Source: Qipengyuania mesophila (GTDB taxonomy: Bacteria > Pseudomonadota > Alphaproteobacteria > Sphingomonadales > Sphingomonadaceae). From it: 64,000 nt of DNA. A program made the position numbers and the translations under genes. Positions 44,993 to 55,990 of this stretch are shown one piece after another (positions within the stretch are counted from its first letter, which is position 1; each line of letters begins with the position of its first letter). Below the pieces are notes generated by a model. It ran no database searches. It saw nothing but the letters and a program-made list of their open reading frames with translations, and was not told the origin of the DNA. The stretch spans positions 124,001 to 188,000 of the forward strand of contig NZ_JAIGNU010000003.1 in the NCBI RefSeq assembly GCF_019711655.1. Direction: 5' to 3'.

Positions 44993-46215
44993 GAGCGGTA
45001 GTCCGCGTTGATCGCGATATAGCCGTGCGTGAGATCGCAGGTCCACACGGTTGCGCGGCCCGATCCGATGCCGAGATCGACATCGATACGGACATCCTCG
45101 CCTTGGAGATGCTTCGCGACCGGTGCCTCGTCGTAATCGGGCAGCGGCTGGCCATCCCTGGCCGCCCAGGTTCCGCCGAAGCCGATCGAGAGGCGGTCGC
45201 GGTCGGCGGGTTCGCCCGCCTTGCCCACCGCCATGACCACGCGGCCCCAATTGGCATCGCCCCCGGCGATCGCGGTCTTGACTAGCGGCGAATTGGCGAT
45301 GGCGAGCCCGACGCGGCGGGCGCTGTCGTCGCTCTCCGCACCCGTCACCGCGATCTCGATGAATTTCTGTGCCCCTTCGCCGTCTCGGACGACGAGCTGT
45401 GCAAGCTCGCGGCAGACTTCGAGCAGCGCGGCGTAGAATGCGTCGGCCCCGGCATCGTGCCAAGAGGCGAGCGGCCGATTCCCCGCCTTGCCGGTGGCGA
45501 AGGCGAGCACCGTGTCGCTGGTCGAGGTGTCGCCGTCGACCGTGATGCAGGAGAAGGTGGCGGCATTTGCCTTCTCCAACATCTCCTGCAGGAATCCGGG
45601 CACCACTGCTGCGTCGGTGAAGATATAGCCGAGCATGGTTGCCATGTCGGGCGCGATCATGCCGCTGCCCTTGATGAAACCGGCGAGCTCGACGCGGGTC
45701 TGGCCGAGCATCGCCGCAGCTCCGGCGCCCTTGGTGAAGGTGTCGGTCGTGCCGATCGCACGCGCGGCGTCTTCCCAGCCGCAGGGCTCGGCGGCGAGTG
45801 CCGCCTCCACCCCGGCGCGCGCCTTGTCCTTGGGGAGCGGGACGCCGATCACGCCGGTCGAGGATACGAAGACCTCGTGGGTGCCGCAGCCGAGCGCTTC
45901 CGCGACTTGCCCGACGATCTGCTCGACCGCCTCTCGCCCGCGCAGCCCGGTGAAGGCATTCGAATTGCCGGCATTGACCACCAGCGCGCGTGCATGGCCC
46001 CGCTTGACCTGGTCTCGCCCCATCTCGACTTCGCTCGAGGCACAGGCGCTGGTGGTTAACACACCAGCTACCGAGGTGCCTTCGGTGAGCTCGACGAGAG
46101 TCAGGTCGGCGCGGTCCCACGCCTTGTATCCGGCCCGCGCGACGCGCAGCGTGACGCCGGCGATCGGCGGCATCTCGGGGAAGGGGCGGGCGAGCGGTGA
46201 GCGGGCGATATCCAT
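44989..46215 (-). CDS. argJ: Bifunctional ornithine acetyltransferase / N-acetylglutamate synthase
   Basis: A 408-residue enzyme of the cyclic arginine pathway that moves the acetyl group from N-acetylornithine to glutamate. It cleaves itself before the Thr in IKGSGMIAPDMATMLGYIF, and that Thr becomes the nucleophile of the beta chain. The alpha-chain oxyanion motif VSSTGVIGVPLP and the glycine-rich VNAGNSNAFTG are present. ATG 46215 gives the family's normal N-terminus. Coupled by overlap to the phosphatase gene and divergent from the TonB-like gene, 75 bp apart. Confidence 0.95.
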   Translation of the reverse strand: MDIARSPLARPFPEMPPIAGVTLRVARAGYKAWDRADLTLVELTEGTSVAGVLTTSACASSEVEMGRDQVKRGHARALVVNAGNSNAFTGLRGREAVEQIVGQVAEALGCGTHEVFVSSTGVIGVPLPKDKARAGVEAALAAEPCGWEDAARAIGTTDTFTKGAGAAAMLGQTRVELAGFIKGSGMIAPDMATMLGYIFTDAAVVPGFLQEMLEKANAATFSCITVDGDTSTSDTVLAFATGKAGNRPLASWHDAGADAFYAALLEVCRELAQLVVRDGEGAQKFIEIAVTGAESDDSARRVGLAIANSPLVKTAIAGGDANWGRVVMAVGKAGEPADRDRLSIGFGGTWAARDGQPLPDYDEAPVAKHLQGEDVRIDVDLGIGSGRATVWTCDLTHGYIAINADYRS

Positions 46216-46290
46216 CACCGCTCCTGTAGTTTTCCCACAGCCGCCCCGCAATGCTTGCCGGGCAGCCGGGCGGCTCGTATCTCGCAAGAT

Positions 46291-46725
46291 ATGAAGATCG
46301 CTCGTCTAATTCCCGTCCTCGCGCTGTGCGCTTCGAATCTCGCCGCGCAGGAGCTGCCGCCGATCTCGGCGCCGGGGGGCGATCCATATGCCGCAGTGGA
46401 GACGCCGGTCGATCGCTGTCCGAACGGCCCACCACTGAGCGCGTCGGAAAGCGCGATTGCGGCGAATGGCAGCCGAAGGCTGCGGGCGAATTATCCGCGC
46501 GAGGCGGAACGTCGGGGCTGGACGGGCGAAGTCCACATGCGGCTGCTCATCGGCTGCGACGGCAAGGTCAAGGATTGCACCGTGTTGAAATCGTCCGGGC
46601 ACGATGTGCTCGACAAGGCGGGGTGCGACAACATGCTAGACTACGCCAGGTTCAGCCCGGCGACGGATGACGAAGGTAGGCCGGTCGAGAGCTTTCACGA
46701 AATGAGCTTCAAATTTGCGCTCTGA
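46291..46725 (+). CDS. TonB C-terminal-domain protein (exported)
   Basis: A 144-residue protein with a signal peptide (KIARLIPVLALCASNLAA) followed by a TonB-like C-terminal fold (NYPREAERRGWTGEVHMRLLI, then CDGKVKDCTVLKSSGHDVLD). The YP...G-V pattern and the late RFSPATDDEGRPV segment are typical. Unlike real TonB it lacks a membrane anchor with a long Pro-rich stalk, so it is probably a periplasmic stand-alone domain. Four Cys (two in the CDGKVKDC stretch) may form disulfides. Confidence 0.8.
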   Translation: MKIARLIPVLALCASNLAAQELPPISAPGGDPYAAVETPVDRCPNGPPLSASESAIAANGSRRLRANYPREAERRGWTGEVHMRLLIGCDGKVKDCTVLKSSGHDVLDKAGCDNMLDYARFSPATDDEGRPVESFHEMSFKFAL

Positions 46726-46818
46726 TCGAGCCACATAGCGAGCGGAATCGCGCATCCTCGCCCATTGGTTCGCACGATGCGTTTCGCGTGATCGTCTCGC
46801 TTGCGCTCATGGCAAGCA

Positions 46819-48861
46819 TCAGGCCGCTCGCGCGCTTCCCCTCGGCACCAGCAGGAACGCCACCAGATAGAGCAGGCCTGTTACCAGCAGCAGGTTGTTG
46901 TAGCCGGTGAACAGTGCCGCATATTCGAGGCATCCTCCGACGATCGTGCCGAGCAGGTTGACGGCGAAGGCCGACTGCGAATCGCCGCTCTCGCGGAAGC
47001 GCTTCGCGAAGGCGATATTGGCCAGGTAGATCGGGAGGAAGGCGAGCACTGTCGCAGCCGCCAGCCGCGGCCAGAACGCCAGCGAGAGCAGCCATTCGGG
47101 CTTGATGATCCAAGCGGCCGCGAGAGAAGCCGCCATCGCCAGGAATACGATCTTGAGCGGCGGGGTCTTGACGCGTCTCTCGGTTTCCACCGCCGCGAGG
47201 ACGATCAGCAATACGCCGGCAAAGACCAGCGCATTGACGAACCAGGTCGTGCCGAACAGCAGCGCGAAAGTGGCGATGTTCTTGGTTTCGAGCAGCAGGA
47301 ACGCCGCGCCCATGAAGAACAGGTCGGCATAGGGACGCATCGTACCCAGCGGACCGCCCAGCACGCGCACGGTCAGCAGCGAGGCGAGCAGGATCGTGGC
47401 GATGGTGATCGCGTAGACCGGCGGGAAATTGGTGCCGCGGAAATAGAGGAAGGGGGCATCGTCGCTGACGGTGCTGATCTTCGAAGAGGGTACCCACGGA
47501 TCGCCGCAGGTCTGCGATCCTTGCTGCATCGCCACGCTGACGACCGCCTGCGCGTCGGCCCATGTATCGACGCAGGGCTCGTGCCCAAAGACCTTGTGCA
47601 CGGTCCCTGCAAGGCGGTCGATCAGCCAGGGCTCGCGGTAGTAATTGTACATGGCGAAGGCGCCGTCGGGCTTGAGCACGCGGCGGACCGAGGCAATGGC
47701 CTCCTCGGTGAAGAGGAAGCTTTCGAGCCGGATTTGCGACGCCCCGCTCACCAGTGTCAGCGAATCGGGGAGGGCGAAGAGGACGAGATCGTAGCGCCGA
47801 TCGGTATTCTCGAGGAACGCCCGGCCATCGTTGACGTGGCGGGTCACTTTCGGATCGGCATAGGGATGGTCGGGATTGAACCGCGCGCCGATCGACATGA
47901 TGAGCGGGTCGATATCGACGGCATCGATACGCTTCGCGCCCTTGCTCAGCGCGATCGCCACATCCGAGCCCGATCCCGCCCCGATGATCAGGACGTCGTC
48001 GAGCTTGTGGGGCAGGCGCAGGTAGGGCGTTTCGTAGATCCGCTCTCCCTGTTGGAGCTTCCAGCGCGCCGGTGCCATCAGCTGGTGGGGGACGCCATTG
48101 GCCTTGATCAGGAGAAGCTCTTGCTCGTCCTGGACCACGACCTCGGTCTCGACCTTGTAGTAGGGCGACCAGGCGACCCCCGGCTGCAGCGTCTCGACGG
48201 CCAGCCCGATCAGCAGCCCCACCGACCACAGCGCTGCCCGCAGCTTTCGATCCCTGGCGGTCAGGATCATCATCGGGATGAGCGCGACCACCCCCCAGAC
48301 CAGCGAAGGGGCCTGGAGGAAGCTGAGCGCGGTGAAGGCGAGGATGCCGGCAAGCGAGCCGAGAAGATCGTTTCGATAGGATGTGAGGGGCGCCAAATGC
48401 GCGAAGCAGCGCCCGACCACCTCGGCCGGCCCGGCAAGGATGACGGCGACCAGCAGGAAGACGAAGGGGAGCGCCAGCCAGGCGGGCGGGCCGCTTATCT
48501 CGAGCGAAGTGAAATAGATGATATCGGAGCCGGTACGCTCGATCGAAACCGGAAAGACGATCACGAGGATCACCAGCAGCGCGAGCAGGGGCAGTGTGAT
48601 CGGCCAGACCGACCAGCTTTTCCGGCTGATCAGGAAACCCGCCCCGATGCCGAGAAACGAGCCGAGCAGGACGAAGTTCGAGAAGTAGGACAGGTGGACG
48701 ACATTCGACCCGAGCCAGCGGATCAGTGCCAGCTCGAGGAACAGCATCAGAAATGCCGCCAGTGCCAGCCGCCGTTCGACCGGCCTCGCTGCGTCGCCTT
48801 CGAGTATCGTCTTCTCGTTACGATCGGCGGCCGCCGACGCGTCCATGGTCTGCTCGTTCAC
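46819..48861 (-). CDS. Polytopic membrane protein with spermidine-synthase-like methyltransferase domain
   Basis: About 680 residues. An N-terminal set of six or seven helices comes first, then a soluble domain of about 230 residues resembling spermidine synthase (DDVLIIGAGSGSDVAIALSK as the SAM-type nucleotide motif, AVDIDPLIMSIGARF and RVLKPDGAFAMYNYY). Seven or so more helices follow. The acidic residue in AVDID contacts the cosubstrate in related enzymes. Whether it makes polyamines or methylates something is open. GTG 48861 is chosen for the GGGGA just before it; ATG 48846 and TTG 48897 are alternatives. Confidence 0.8.
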   Translation of the reverse strand: MNEQTMDASAAADRNEKTILEGDAARPVERRLALAAFLMLFLELALIRWLGSNVVHLSYFSNFVLLGSFLGIGAGFLISRKSWSVWPITLPLLALLVILVIVFPVSIERTGSDIIYFTSLEISGPPAWLALPFVFLLVAVILAGPAEVVGRCFAHLAPLTSYRNDLLGSLAGILAFTALSFLQAPSLVWGVVALIPMMILTARDRKLRAALWSVGLLIGLAVETLQPGVAWSPYYKVETEVVVQDEQELLLIKANGVPHQLMAPARWKLQQGERIYETPYLRLPHKLDDVLIIGAGSGSDVAIALSKGAKRIDAVDIDPLIMSIGARFNPDHPYADPKVTRHVNDGRAFLENTDRRYDLVLFALPDSLTLVSGASQIRLESFLFTEEAIASVRRVLKPDGAFAMYNYYREPWLIDRLAGTVHKVFGHEPCVDTWADAQAVVSVAMQQGSQTCGDPWVPSSKISTVSDDAPFLYFRGTNFPPVYAITIATILLASLLTVRVLGGPLGTMRPYADLFFMGAAFLLLETKNIATFALLFGTTWFVNALVFAGVLLIVLAAVETERRVKTPPLKIVFLAMAASLAAAWIIKPEWLLSLAFWPRLAAATVLAFLPIYLANIAFAKRFRESGDSQSAFAVNLLGTIVGGCLEYAALFTGYNNLLLVTGLLYLVAFLLVPRGSARAA

Positions 48862-49011
48862 GAATTTCCCCGTCCTGACCCTGTGCCGCCCTCGCAACCA
48901 CCCACTGACGGTCTGCTATCGCGCTCGTGATTAGTAAAGCCTTGCCGCCGGGCCGCCCACATGCGCGCTCGCGGATGGACAATCGGCCCGCGAATGCCTA
49001 TCGGTCCGGCC

Positions 49012-49281
49012 ATGCTTCGTCGCCTGATCACCTTGCTCGCACTGCTCACCGGCCTCGCGGCCGCGGGGGCTCCTGCGCATGCGCTGGTGTACGACGCGGG
49101 AGCGGGCGTCGAACTCGCCGCACGCGCGGAAAAGCCGTGCAAGAGCGACACCTGCGAATGTCCCGGTACCGTGCGCCAGTCGCTCGCCAGTCGGCGCATC
49201 GCGAAGCCTTGCAAGCCCGCCCCGGTCATCACGGTCGTTATCCCGACCGTGCAGCTGGGTGCGGACCGCGCCTACGAATAG
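49012..49281 (+). CDS. Small exported Cys-rich protein
   Basis: An 89-residue ORF with a clear signal peptide (LRRLITLLALLTGLAAAGAP, cleavage near AHA). The mature part has four Cys (KPCKSDTCECPG and AKPCKP) and a hydrophobic end (PAPVITVVIPTVQLG). Family is not recognised. It lies between two divergently or separately controlled genes and secA follows 99 bp downstream. The signal peptide and Cys pattern argue for a true gene. Confidence 0.6.
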   Translation: MLRRLITLLALLTGLAAAGAPAHALVYDAGAGVELAARAEKPCKSDTCECPGTVRQSLASRRIAKPCKPAPVITVVIPTVQLGADRAYE

Positions 49282-49380
49282 CGCCCGCTTTCCAAAAGCA
49301 CCCCGTTTCTGCCCGGCACGGTCAGCGTGCGCGGGCGTTCACACCATAGAATTCATCAGGAAGGCTCGAAGGCCCCGCAC

Positions 49381-52134
<2,754 letters not shown>

Positions 52135-52155
52135 GCCGGGCGGGCGGCTCCGCTG

Positions 52156-52773
52156 CTAGCTGCGGCGGGGCTTCCTGACCATGGGTTGCAGCGGCGGACT
52201 GTCCGGCTCCGGAAGGATCGGCTCGCCCAGCGGCTCGAAGCCGCATGACATGTAGAAGCCGGTGTTCGCCGGGTTGGAATTCTCGAGATAGGCGGGAAGG
52301 GCGGCGCGGTCGCATGCGTCGAGCACCGGCCGGATCAGCTTGCGGCCGAGCCCTTTGCCCTGCGCGCTCGGCCGCACGCCGATGCTGAAGAGATAGGCGT
52401 GCTCGAAGTCGGGATGGCGCGCCTCCATAGCCTCGCCGGTGCGTATCCCGCGGCGCACCGCGCCGGCGCCGCAGGTGACAACCGTGCGGATAGCGAAGGC
52501 GGCATAATCCCTCAACGAGAAGCTGGCGTCGCCGCCCGGAAGCATCCACATGCAGGCGCCCGCGTCGCCGAGCGTGTAGCAATAGCCGCGCGGTGCGTAG
52601 ATACGCCGCGCCTGCAGGTGGAACAGGTTGCGGATGCCCGCGAAGCGACCGAACAGCCATAGGTTGAAGGGATCGGCGCGAAAGGCATCGGCGGTGATTG
52701 CGCCCAGGCGGTGCGCGTCGGTGGGGCCGGCATGCCGGAGCCCCTCTCCCAACAGGATATCTTCTGCCTGCAT
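52156..52773 (-). CDS. GNAT-family acetyltransferase
   Basis: A 205-residue acetyltransferase with the acetyl-CoA loop VRPSAQGKGLGRKLIRPVLD (about 135-154) and the C-terminal NPANTGFYMSCGFEPLGEPI typical of the fold. The N-terminal half (TDAHRLGAITADAFRADPFN) resembles GNATs of unknown substrate in sphingomonads. ATG 52773 is chosen because the upstream frame has no conserved residues. Divergent from the TauE gene. Confidence 0.87.
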   Translation of the reverse strand: MQAEDILLGEGLRHAGPTDAHRLGAITADAFRADPFNLWLFGRFAGIRNLFHLQARRIYAPRGYCYTLGDAGACMWMLPGGDASFSLRDYAAFAIRTVVTCGAGAVRRGIRTGEAMEARHPDFEHAYLFSIGVRPSAQGKGLGRKLIRPVLDACDRAALPAYLENSNPANTGFYMSCGFEPLGEPILPEPDSPPLQPMVRKPRRS

Positions 52774-52837
52774 AGCCCCCGATCCTTTCCCTCGTCGCAG
52801 TGCTAGCCCGCGCGGCGCGACCGGTCTAGGCAGCGGC

Positions 52838-53578
52838 ATGATCCTTCTCGCTGCTGCGTTCCTAGTCACCGCCCTCCTGTATGCCAGCGTCGGCTTCGGC
52901 GGCGGGTCGACCTATACAGCGCTGCTGGCGCTGGGCGGGGTCGACTACCGCCTCCTCCCGCTGCTCTCCCTCGCCTGCAACATCGTGGTCGTGGCGGGCA
53001 GCACCCTGCGCTTCGCCCGCGCGCGGGTCACGCCGTGGCGGGACGCGCTGCTGCTCACGGCCACGGCAGCGCCGGCGGCCTTCCTCGGCGGCCTGACGCC
53101 GATCGGCGAGAAGGCCTTTCTCGGCATCCTCGGAGCCTGCCTCGTGCTGACCGGGTTGAGTCTGATTCTCCCTGCGCGCGAAGACGAAGTGGCCAAGCCT
53201 GCCCGCTGGGCGCGCCTGATGCCGATCGTCGCCATGCCGCTCGGCTATCTCGCCGGGCTGGTGGGCATAGGCGGGGGGATATTCCTCGCCCCCTTTCTGC
53301 ACCTCGCGCGTTGGCAGGGTGCGCGCGCCATCGCCGCGACTGCGAGCCTGTTCATTCTGGTCAATTCGCTCTTCGGCCTTGCGGGGCAAATGCTCAAGGG
53401 CGGGGCGGGGCGATTGAGCGCGGCGGTCGATTTCGGCCTACCGCTGCTCGTCGCGGTCGCCATCGGCGGACAGCTCGGCAGCCTGCTGGCGCTCAAATAC
53501 CTGCCGCAGCGCTGGATTCGCCTCGGCACGGCGGCGCTCACCACCTGGGTGGGCGTGCGCTTGCTGCTGATTTTATGA
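52838..53578 (+). CDS. TauE/SafE family permease
   Basis: A 246-residue integral membrane protein of about eight helices. The family glycine motifs are in LYASVGFGGGSTYTALLA (helix 1) and LAGLVGIGGGIFLAPFLHL (helix 5), at matching places of the two internal repeats. Members export sulfite, sulfonates or other organic anions; the substrate is not fixed here. ATG 52838 directly precedes the first helix. It ends 6 bp before the minus-strand tRNA-Asn gene. Confidence 0.88.
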   Translation: MILLAAAFLVTALLYASVGFGGGSTYTALLALGGVDYRLLPLLSLACNIVVVAGSTLRFARARVTPWRDALLLTATAAPAAFLGGLTPIGEKAFLGILGACLVLTGLSLILPAREDEVAKPARWARLMPIVAMPLGYLAGLVGIGGGIFLAPFLHLARWQGARAIAATASLFILVNSLFGLAGQMLKGGAGRLSAAVDFGLPLLVAVAIGGQLGSLLALKYLPQRWIRLGTAALTTWVGVRLLLIL

Positions 53579-53584
53579 GAAAAG

Positions 53585-53659
53585 TGGCTCCCCGAGTTGG
53601 ATTCGAACCAACGACCAAGTGATTAACAGTCACCTACTCTACCGCTGAGCTATCGGGGA
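53585..53659 (-). tRNA. tRNA-Asn (anticodon GTT)
   Basis: A 75-nt cloverleaf with encoded CCA. Acceptor TCCCCGA/TCGGGGA, D-arm GCTCAGCGGTAGAGT, anticodon loop CTGTTAA (anticodon GTT) and T-loop TTCGAAT are all present. The 3' end is 7 bp from the stop codon of the convergent TauE gene. Confidence 0.97.
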
Positions 53660-53682
53660 GCAGCCCGCTGGGCAGGGGTGCG

Positions 53683-53711
53683 CCTATATGGGCGCGATTC
53701 GGGTTTGGCAA
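53683..53711 (-). promoter_or_regulatory. Promoter of tRNA-Asn
   Basis: On the minus strand TTGCCA (53711-53706) and TATAGG (53688-53683) are 17 bp apart, ending 23 bp before the mature tRNA. The element is near-identical in design to the tRNA-Arg promoter at 26622-26650. Confidence 0.65.
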
Positions 53712-53756
53712 GCGGGCAATTGGCAAAAATTGTGCGGCGCCGCGCGGCGTGGGCGA

Positions 53757-54539
53757 TCAGACCACGAATTGCTCGGCGACGATGCGTTCGTCGAGCGCGT
53801 GGCCGGGGTCGAACAGCAGCGTCAGTTCGCTGTCGCGGGCGATTTCCAGGTCGACCTGGGCGACATCGCGCAGCTCGCGCTGGTCGGCCACGACCGACAC
53901 CGGGCGCTTGTGCTCCTCGAGCACGCGCAACGAGACGCGGCTGCGATCGGGCAGGATCGCGCCATGCCACCGGCGCGGTCGGAAGGGGCTGATCGGGGTG
54001 AGCGCGAGGAGATTCGAATCGAGCGGCAGGATCGGCCCGTCGGCGGAGAGGTTGTAAGCGGTCGAACCCGCGGGAGTCGCCAGCAGCACGCCGTCGCAGA
54101 CGAGCTCGGGAATCCGTACCTTGTCGTCGACCATGACCTCGAGTTTCGCCGTCTGGCGCGTTTCGCGCAGCAGGCTGACCTCGTTGATCGCGCAGAAAGT
54201 GTGTTCCTCGCCGTCCTGGGTCACAGCGCGCATCCGCAACGGAGCGATATGATGCGGCTTGGCCTTGCCGATCCGCTTGACCAGCGTTTCGGGATTGCGG
54301 TTGCGGTTCATCAGGAAACCGACCGTCCCAAGGTTGAGCCCGTAGGCGGGAACGATCCGGCCGCTGTCGAGCATGGCATGCAGCGTCTGCAGCATGAACC
54401 CGTCCCCGCCGAGCACGACGACGGCATCCGCCTGATCGAGCGGGACCCAGTCGGCGATGTCGGCGAAATCGCGCATCGCGGCTTCCTGCGCGCGCGGAGC
54501 ATCGGAGACGAGCAGGGCCAGGCGGCTGAATTCGGACAT
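53757..54539 (-). CDS. nadK: NAD kinase
   Basis: A 260-residue enzyme phosphorylating NAD+ to NADP+. The GGDG motif is in VVLGGDGFMLQTLHAML, and the NAD-side ligands are in NLGTVGFLMNRN and DGVLLATPAGSTAYNLSADG. The protein is shorter than the Gram-negative average (about 290) because the N-terminal strand is reduced, a common alphaproteobacterial form. ATG 54539 (MSEFSRLALL) fits this. Divergent from the EAL gene by 128 bp. Confidence 0.95.
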   Translation of the reverse strand: MSEFSRLALLVSDAPRAQEAAMRDFADIADWVPLDQADAVVVLGGDGFMLQTLHAMLDSGRIVPAYGLNLGTVGFLMNRNRNPETLVKRIGKAKPHHIAPLRMRAVTQDGEEHTFCAINEVSLLRETRQTAKLEVMVDDKVRIPELVCDGVLLATPAGSTAYNLSADGPILPLDSNLLALTPISPFRPRRWHGAILPDRSRVSLRVLEEHKRPVSVVADQRELRDVAQVDLEIARDSELTLLFDPGHALDERIVAEQFVV

Positions 54540-54667
54540 GGTCCCTCTGCATCGCTTCGGCCCGGCCGAGGCGCCGGGCAAGGCGCTACCTATGATCGCG
54601 CGTCCCATTTGGCAACAGCACGGAAAAACTGGTAACTCTTTGCATCCAGCGCGATAAGGGCCGTCCC

Positions 54668-55990
54668 ATGGCGAGCATGCCCGACGATACTTTCGACGAT
54701 ATGCGCGACGCGCTGACCGGTCTGGGCAACCAGCCGCTCGCGCGCGAAACGATCGCGCGGTGGCAGCGCGACTGGCCGCCCGATACGATTGCCTGCCCGA
54801 TCCAGGCGATGCTGATCACGCTCGGACGGATCGACACGGTCAATGTCGCTTTCGGCGAATCGGCGGGCGACGGGGCGCTGGTCGAGGTGGCACAGCGGAT
54901 CAAGCACTTCGCCGGCGACGAGCTGGAAAGCAGCAATGCCTGGCTGGCTGCGCGACTGAACGGCGGCAACTTCCTCCTCGTCGCGCGGCAGCAATGCAGC
55001 CGCGAACGCTGGCAGTGGCTGGCCGAGGCGCTGGCCGATGCGATCGCCGTGCCCATCCCCAATCCCGAAGGCGGCGCGAGCCTGCGGCTCTGGCCGCGCA
55101 TCGCACTGATGCGGATGACCCCCGCCGATGATCCCGACAGTATGCTCGACCGGTTATCCGAACTCGCCACCCGCATGCGCGAGAGCAATCGCCGGCGGAT
55201 CGACTGGTCGACGGGCGAGCAGGCGCGCCTGGGCCGCTCCAACCAGCAACTCGAGGCGGACCTGCTCGAAGCGATCGACCGCAACGAGATCGAGATCCTG
55301 TTTCAGCCCCAATATGCGCTCGATGATGACCGGCTCATCGGGGCGGAGGCGCTGGCGCGCTGGGACCATCCTCTGATCGGACGGATCGGCGGGGGCACGC
55401 TATTCCAGATCGCCGAACGTGCCGACCAGGTGGCGCATATGTCGCGGCACATCGCCACGCGCGCGCTCATCCAGGCGGTCCAGTGGCCGGAGGATCTGCG
55501 CCTGTCGGTCAATATCACCCCGGCCGATCTCGCGGCGGAGAATTTCGCCATCGACTTTGCGAATCTGGCGGAAATGGCGGGCTTTCCGCTCGACCGCATC
55601 ACGCTCGAAATTATCGAGCAGGTGTTGCTCGCCGATCTCGACCGAGTCAGTCGCGTGCTCGACCAGCTCAAGCTGTTCGGCATCCGCATCGCGCTCGACG
55701 ATTTCGGCGCCGGTTTCTGCAATTTCCGCTACCTAAAGGTCCTGCCGATCGACTGCATCAAGCTCGATCGTTCGATGCTCGACGGCGTGATCGAGGACGA
55801 GCGCGACCTCGCGGTGATCCGCGCGATTGTGGCGATGGCTGATGCGCTGGGCCTAAAGGTGCTCGCCGAAGGTGTCGAAACCGAGGCGCAGCGCGAGTTG
55901 CTGCGCAGCGAGGGCTGCGAATATTATCAGGGCTTCCTACGCGCGGAGCCCATGACCGCGGATGATTTCCTCGCGCTCGCGACGCGCTAG
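54668..55990 (+). CDS. EAL-domain c-di-GMP phosphodiesterase with degenerate GGDEF part
   Basis: A 440-residue signalling protein. The C-terminal half is an intact EAL domain: GAEALARWDHPLIG (EAL as EAL-A), LSVNITPADLAAENF, TLEIIEQVLL, ALDDFGAGFCNFRYLKVLPID, IKLDRSML and VLAEGVETEAQ. These give the Glu, Asn, Asp and Lys needed for Mg2+ and hydrolysis. The N-terminal part has the shape of a GGDEF domain but reads LNGGNFLLVA at the active-site hairpin, so cyclase activity is unlikely. A possible promoter (TTGGCA-N17-GTAACT) lies at 54609-54637. The stop overlaps that of mfd by 3 bp. Confidence 0.9.
   Translation: MASMPDDTFDDMRDALTGLGNQPLARETIARWQRDWPPDTIACPIQAMLITLGRIDTVNVAFGESAGDGALVEVAQRIKHFAGDELESSNAWLAARLNGGNFLLVARQQCSRERWQWLAEALADAIAVPIPNPEGGASLRLWPRIALMRMTPADDPDSMLDRLSELATRMRESNRRRIDWSTGEQARLGRSNQQLEADLLEAIDRNEIEILFQPQYALDDDRLIGAEALARWDHPLIGRIGGGTLFQIAERADQVAHMSRHIATRALIQAVQWPEDLRLSVNITPADLAAENFAIDFANLAEMAGFPLDRITLEIIEQVLLADLDRVSRVLDQLKLFGIRIALDDFGAGFCNFRYLKVLPIDCIKLDRSMLDGVIEDERDLAVIRAIVAMADALGLKVLAEGVETEAQRELLRSEGCEYYQGFLRAEPMTADDFLALATR

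Noticed and set aside
53585..53659. tRNA-Asn as an island attachment site
   Set aside because: No repeated tRNA 3' end or mobility gene is found on either side; both flanks are ordinary core genes.
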